From NCBI RefSeq assembly GCF_001544275.1, contig NZ_BCQE01000016.1, positions 1 to 64,000 of the forward strand: a stretch of DNA of 64,000 nt. The letters are read 5' to 3'. The notes under the pieces were generated by a model. It was not told the origin of the DNA. It ran no database searches and saw only the letters and a program-made list of their open reading frames with translations. This DNA is from Enterococcus gallinarum NBRC 100675. Its GTDB lineage: Bacteria; Bacillota; Bacilli; Lactobacillales; Enterococcaceae. This document shows, one piece after another, positions 63,029 to 64,000 of the stretch; positions within the stretch are counted from its first letter, which is position 1, and every line of letters starts with the position of its first letter. A program made the translations under genes and the position numbers.

Positions 63029-63292
63029 ATGATTAAAAGAGAGAATAAAGAAAAGACGAAATGGCTGCTTGTATTATTTCTGGCGAATGTTAGTTTTATC
63101 CTAGCCTTCATGACCCAGAAGCTGATCTTTAACGCTATCGCTATTAGTTTAGCAATCTGTGTTTATAAATATGGCAATCCGATTCTTTTCAAGGAATATG
63201 AAGAACGTCGAAAAAAGAGATATGAAGAAGCTTTGCAGGTTAGAGATGCAGCTCAAACAGTTATTACGAGTAGACGAATTTTAAAAAAATAA
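63029..63292 (+). CDS. Small membrane protein of the galactitol-type operon
   Basis: 87 residues, GGAGGGTAGG site. Two close hydrophobic helices (about 12-30, 32-46), then a charged C-terminal helix (YEERRKKRYEEALQVRDAAQ). Sits between EIIC and aldolase, so presumably accessory to the permease. Not recognised. Confidence 0.6.
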   Translation: MIKRENKEKTKWLLVLFLANVSFILAFMTQKLIFNAIAISLAICVYKYGNPILFKEYEERRKKRYEEALQVRDAAQTVITSRRILKK

Positions 63293-63310
63293 AAAAAGGT
63301 GGTCTCGAAT

Positions 63311-64000
63311 ATGTCAGATGGACGAATGATTTTTGAAAGAGAGCGCGAGGATTTAGCTCGGATCGTGAAATTGATTTTTGAACGAAAGAATACGAATGTC
63401 GCAGGCGGCAATTTTTCATTCAAAACAACGGATCAAACAGGAAAAGAATACATTATTATGACTCCGACAATGATGTCGGAAGCTTATTTAGGTGAGGTAT
63501 CACCAGCGCAAATTCTAGTTGTTGAACCACATACACGAAAGATAATTGATGGTGTAGGGAACTTGACACGTGAAATCAATTTACATGAAGCTGTGTATGA
63601 TACAAACCCAGAAATTAAAGCAGTTTTACATGCTCATGCACCAAATTCAATGTTTTGGGCAACAGCTGGATTAGATATGCCGAATTTAACTGAAGCAACT
63701 CAAAAAATTGGTTACGTTCCAGTATTAGATTTTGAACCGAATTGTTCCACCGAACTAGCCGAGTTAGTCTCTGACTACATGGAAAAAGAAAAGCTTGAGC
63801 TGCCTAATATGCTACTGCTAAACAGCCACGGTGTTTTGATCAGTACGCCAGGAGAAACGGGTATTGAAGCGATCCATAAAGCGCTGCAAATTCTAGATAC
63901 AACTGAGTGGAACGCAGAAATTGCTTATAAACAAACGATTTTCCAATCGTTAGGTCTATTAGATGGCTATTATTCAAAAGGCAAACAGGTAGGAACGATT
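63311..64000 (+). CDS. Class II aldolase/adducin-family protein (3' end outside window)
   Basis: At least 230 residues from ATG (AAGGTGG upstream), still open at the right edge. GGNFSFKTTDQTGKEYIIMT, VEPHTRKIIDGVGNLTREIN, the catalytic Glu in LHEAVYDTNPEIKAVLHAHA with zinc His-x-His, and LLNSHGVLISTPGETG (third His) match zinc-dependent fuculose-/ribulose-phosphate aldolases and epimerases. Probably cleaves or epimerises the phosphorylated sugar from the PTS. Confidence 0.85.
   Translation, partial: MSDGRMIFEREREDLARIVKLIFERKNTNVAGGNFSFKTTDQTGKEYIIMTPTMMSEAYLGEVSPAQILVVEPHTRKIIDGVGNLTREINLHEAVYDTNPEIKAVLHAHAPNSMFWATAGLDMPNLTEATQKIGYVPVLDFEPNCSTELAELVSDYMEKEKLELPNMLLLNSHGVLISTPGETGIEAIHKALQILDTTEWNAEIAYKQTIFQSLGLLDGYYSKGKQVGTI

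Overview
The window is low-G+C Firmicutes DNA, most likely from an Enterococcus. Evidence: AGGAGG-type ribosome binding sites, a CHAP hydrolase plus lipoprotein pair as found at the end of enterococcal conjugation operons, pheromone-plasmid-like genes, ISLre2 elements, Sec-secreted bacteriocin genes and several PTS operons. The species cannot be fixed from the sequence.

Layout. (1) 1-9.4 kb: remains of a conjugative element (CHAP hydrolase, lipoprotein, FtsK/SpoIIIE coupling-ATPase scrap) loaded with small secreted effectors and partners: a 205-aa secreted protein, a two-cysteine bacteriocin with a helical immunity protein, and a phospholipase-A2-like protein with small membrane proteins. (2) 9.9-17.1 kb: a TetR regulator, then a polymorphic-toxin locus: a 994-aa LysM protein with a nuclease-like tip, its immunity gene, a silent second toxin tip plus CdiI-type immunity gene behind a shared 16-bp junction, and a decayed membrane gene. 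(3) 17.2-20.2 kb: terminators, a strongly structured non-coding block (possible transfer origin), pheromone-plasmid-like small genes and an ISLre2 fragment. (4) 20.2-32.6 kb: a decayed siphophage-type prophage (Gam, Sak4-like ATPase, DUF669, DnaD-type replisome organiser, KilAC antirepressor, ArpU, terminase) that stops abruptly after the large terminase gene; it carries three tandem structured non-coding repeats and a secreted protein plus membrane protein cargo pair. (5) 32.6-40.1 kb: two divergent secreted permuted-papain proteins with membrane partners, a PH-domain pseudogene, CsbD, a CAT-anticodon tRNA, a second relic of the polymorphic-toxin flank, a resolvase relic and a second PLA2-like module. 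(6) 40.1-47.0 kb: intact galactoside/glycan locus (LacI regulator, GH42 beta-galactosidase, PTS EIIB and EIIC, secreted CBM32-like/GH16 enzyme). (7) 47-50.5 kb: graveyard of DnaC-like, IS3 and ISLre2 pseudogenes. (8) 50.9-56.5 kb: ascorbate-type PTS with a PRD/EIIA regulator and split transketolase. (9) 57-64 kb: two small genes, an antiterminator relic and a galactitol-type PTS operon with PfkB kinase, DeoR regulator and class II aldolase (cut by the window end).

The catabolic loci are intact, whereas the mobile part is full of one-base A/T-run frameshifts and in-frame stops. The most interesting theme is repeated pairing of a Sec-secreted effector with a small membrane or immunity protein (at least six times), together with a toxin-tip cassette array whose units are separated by a repeated, covarying stem-loop spacer.
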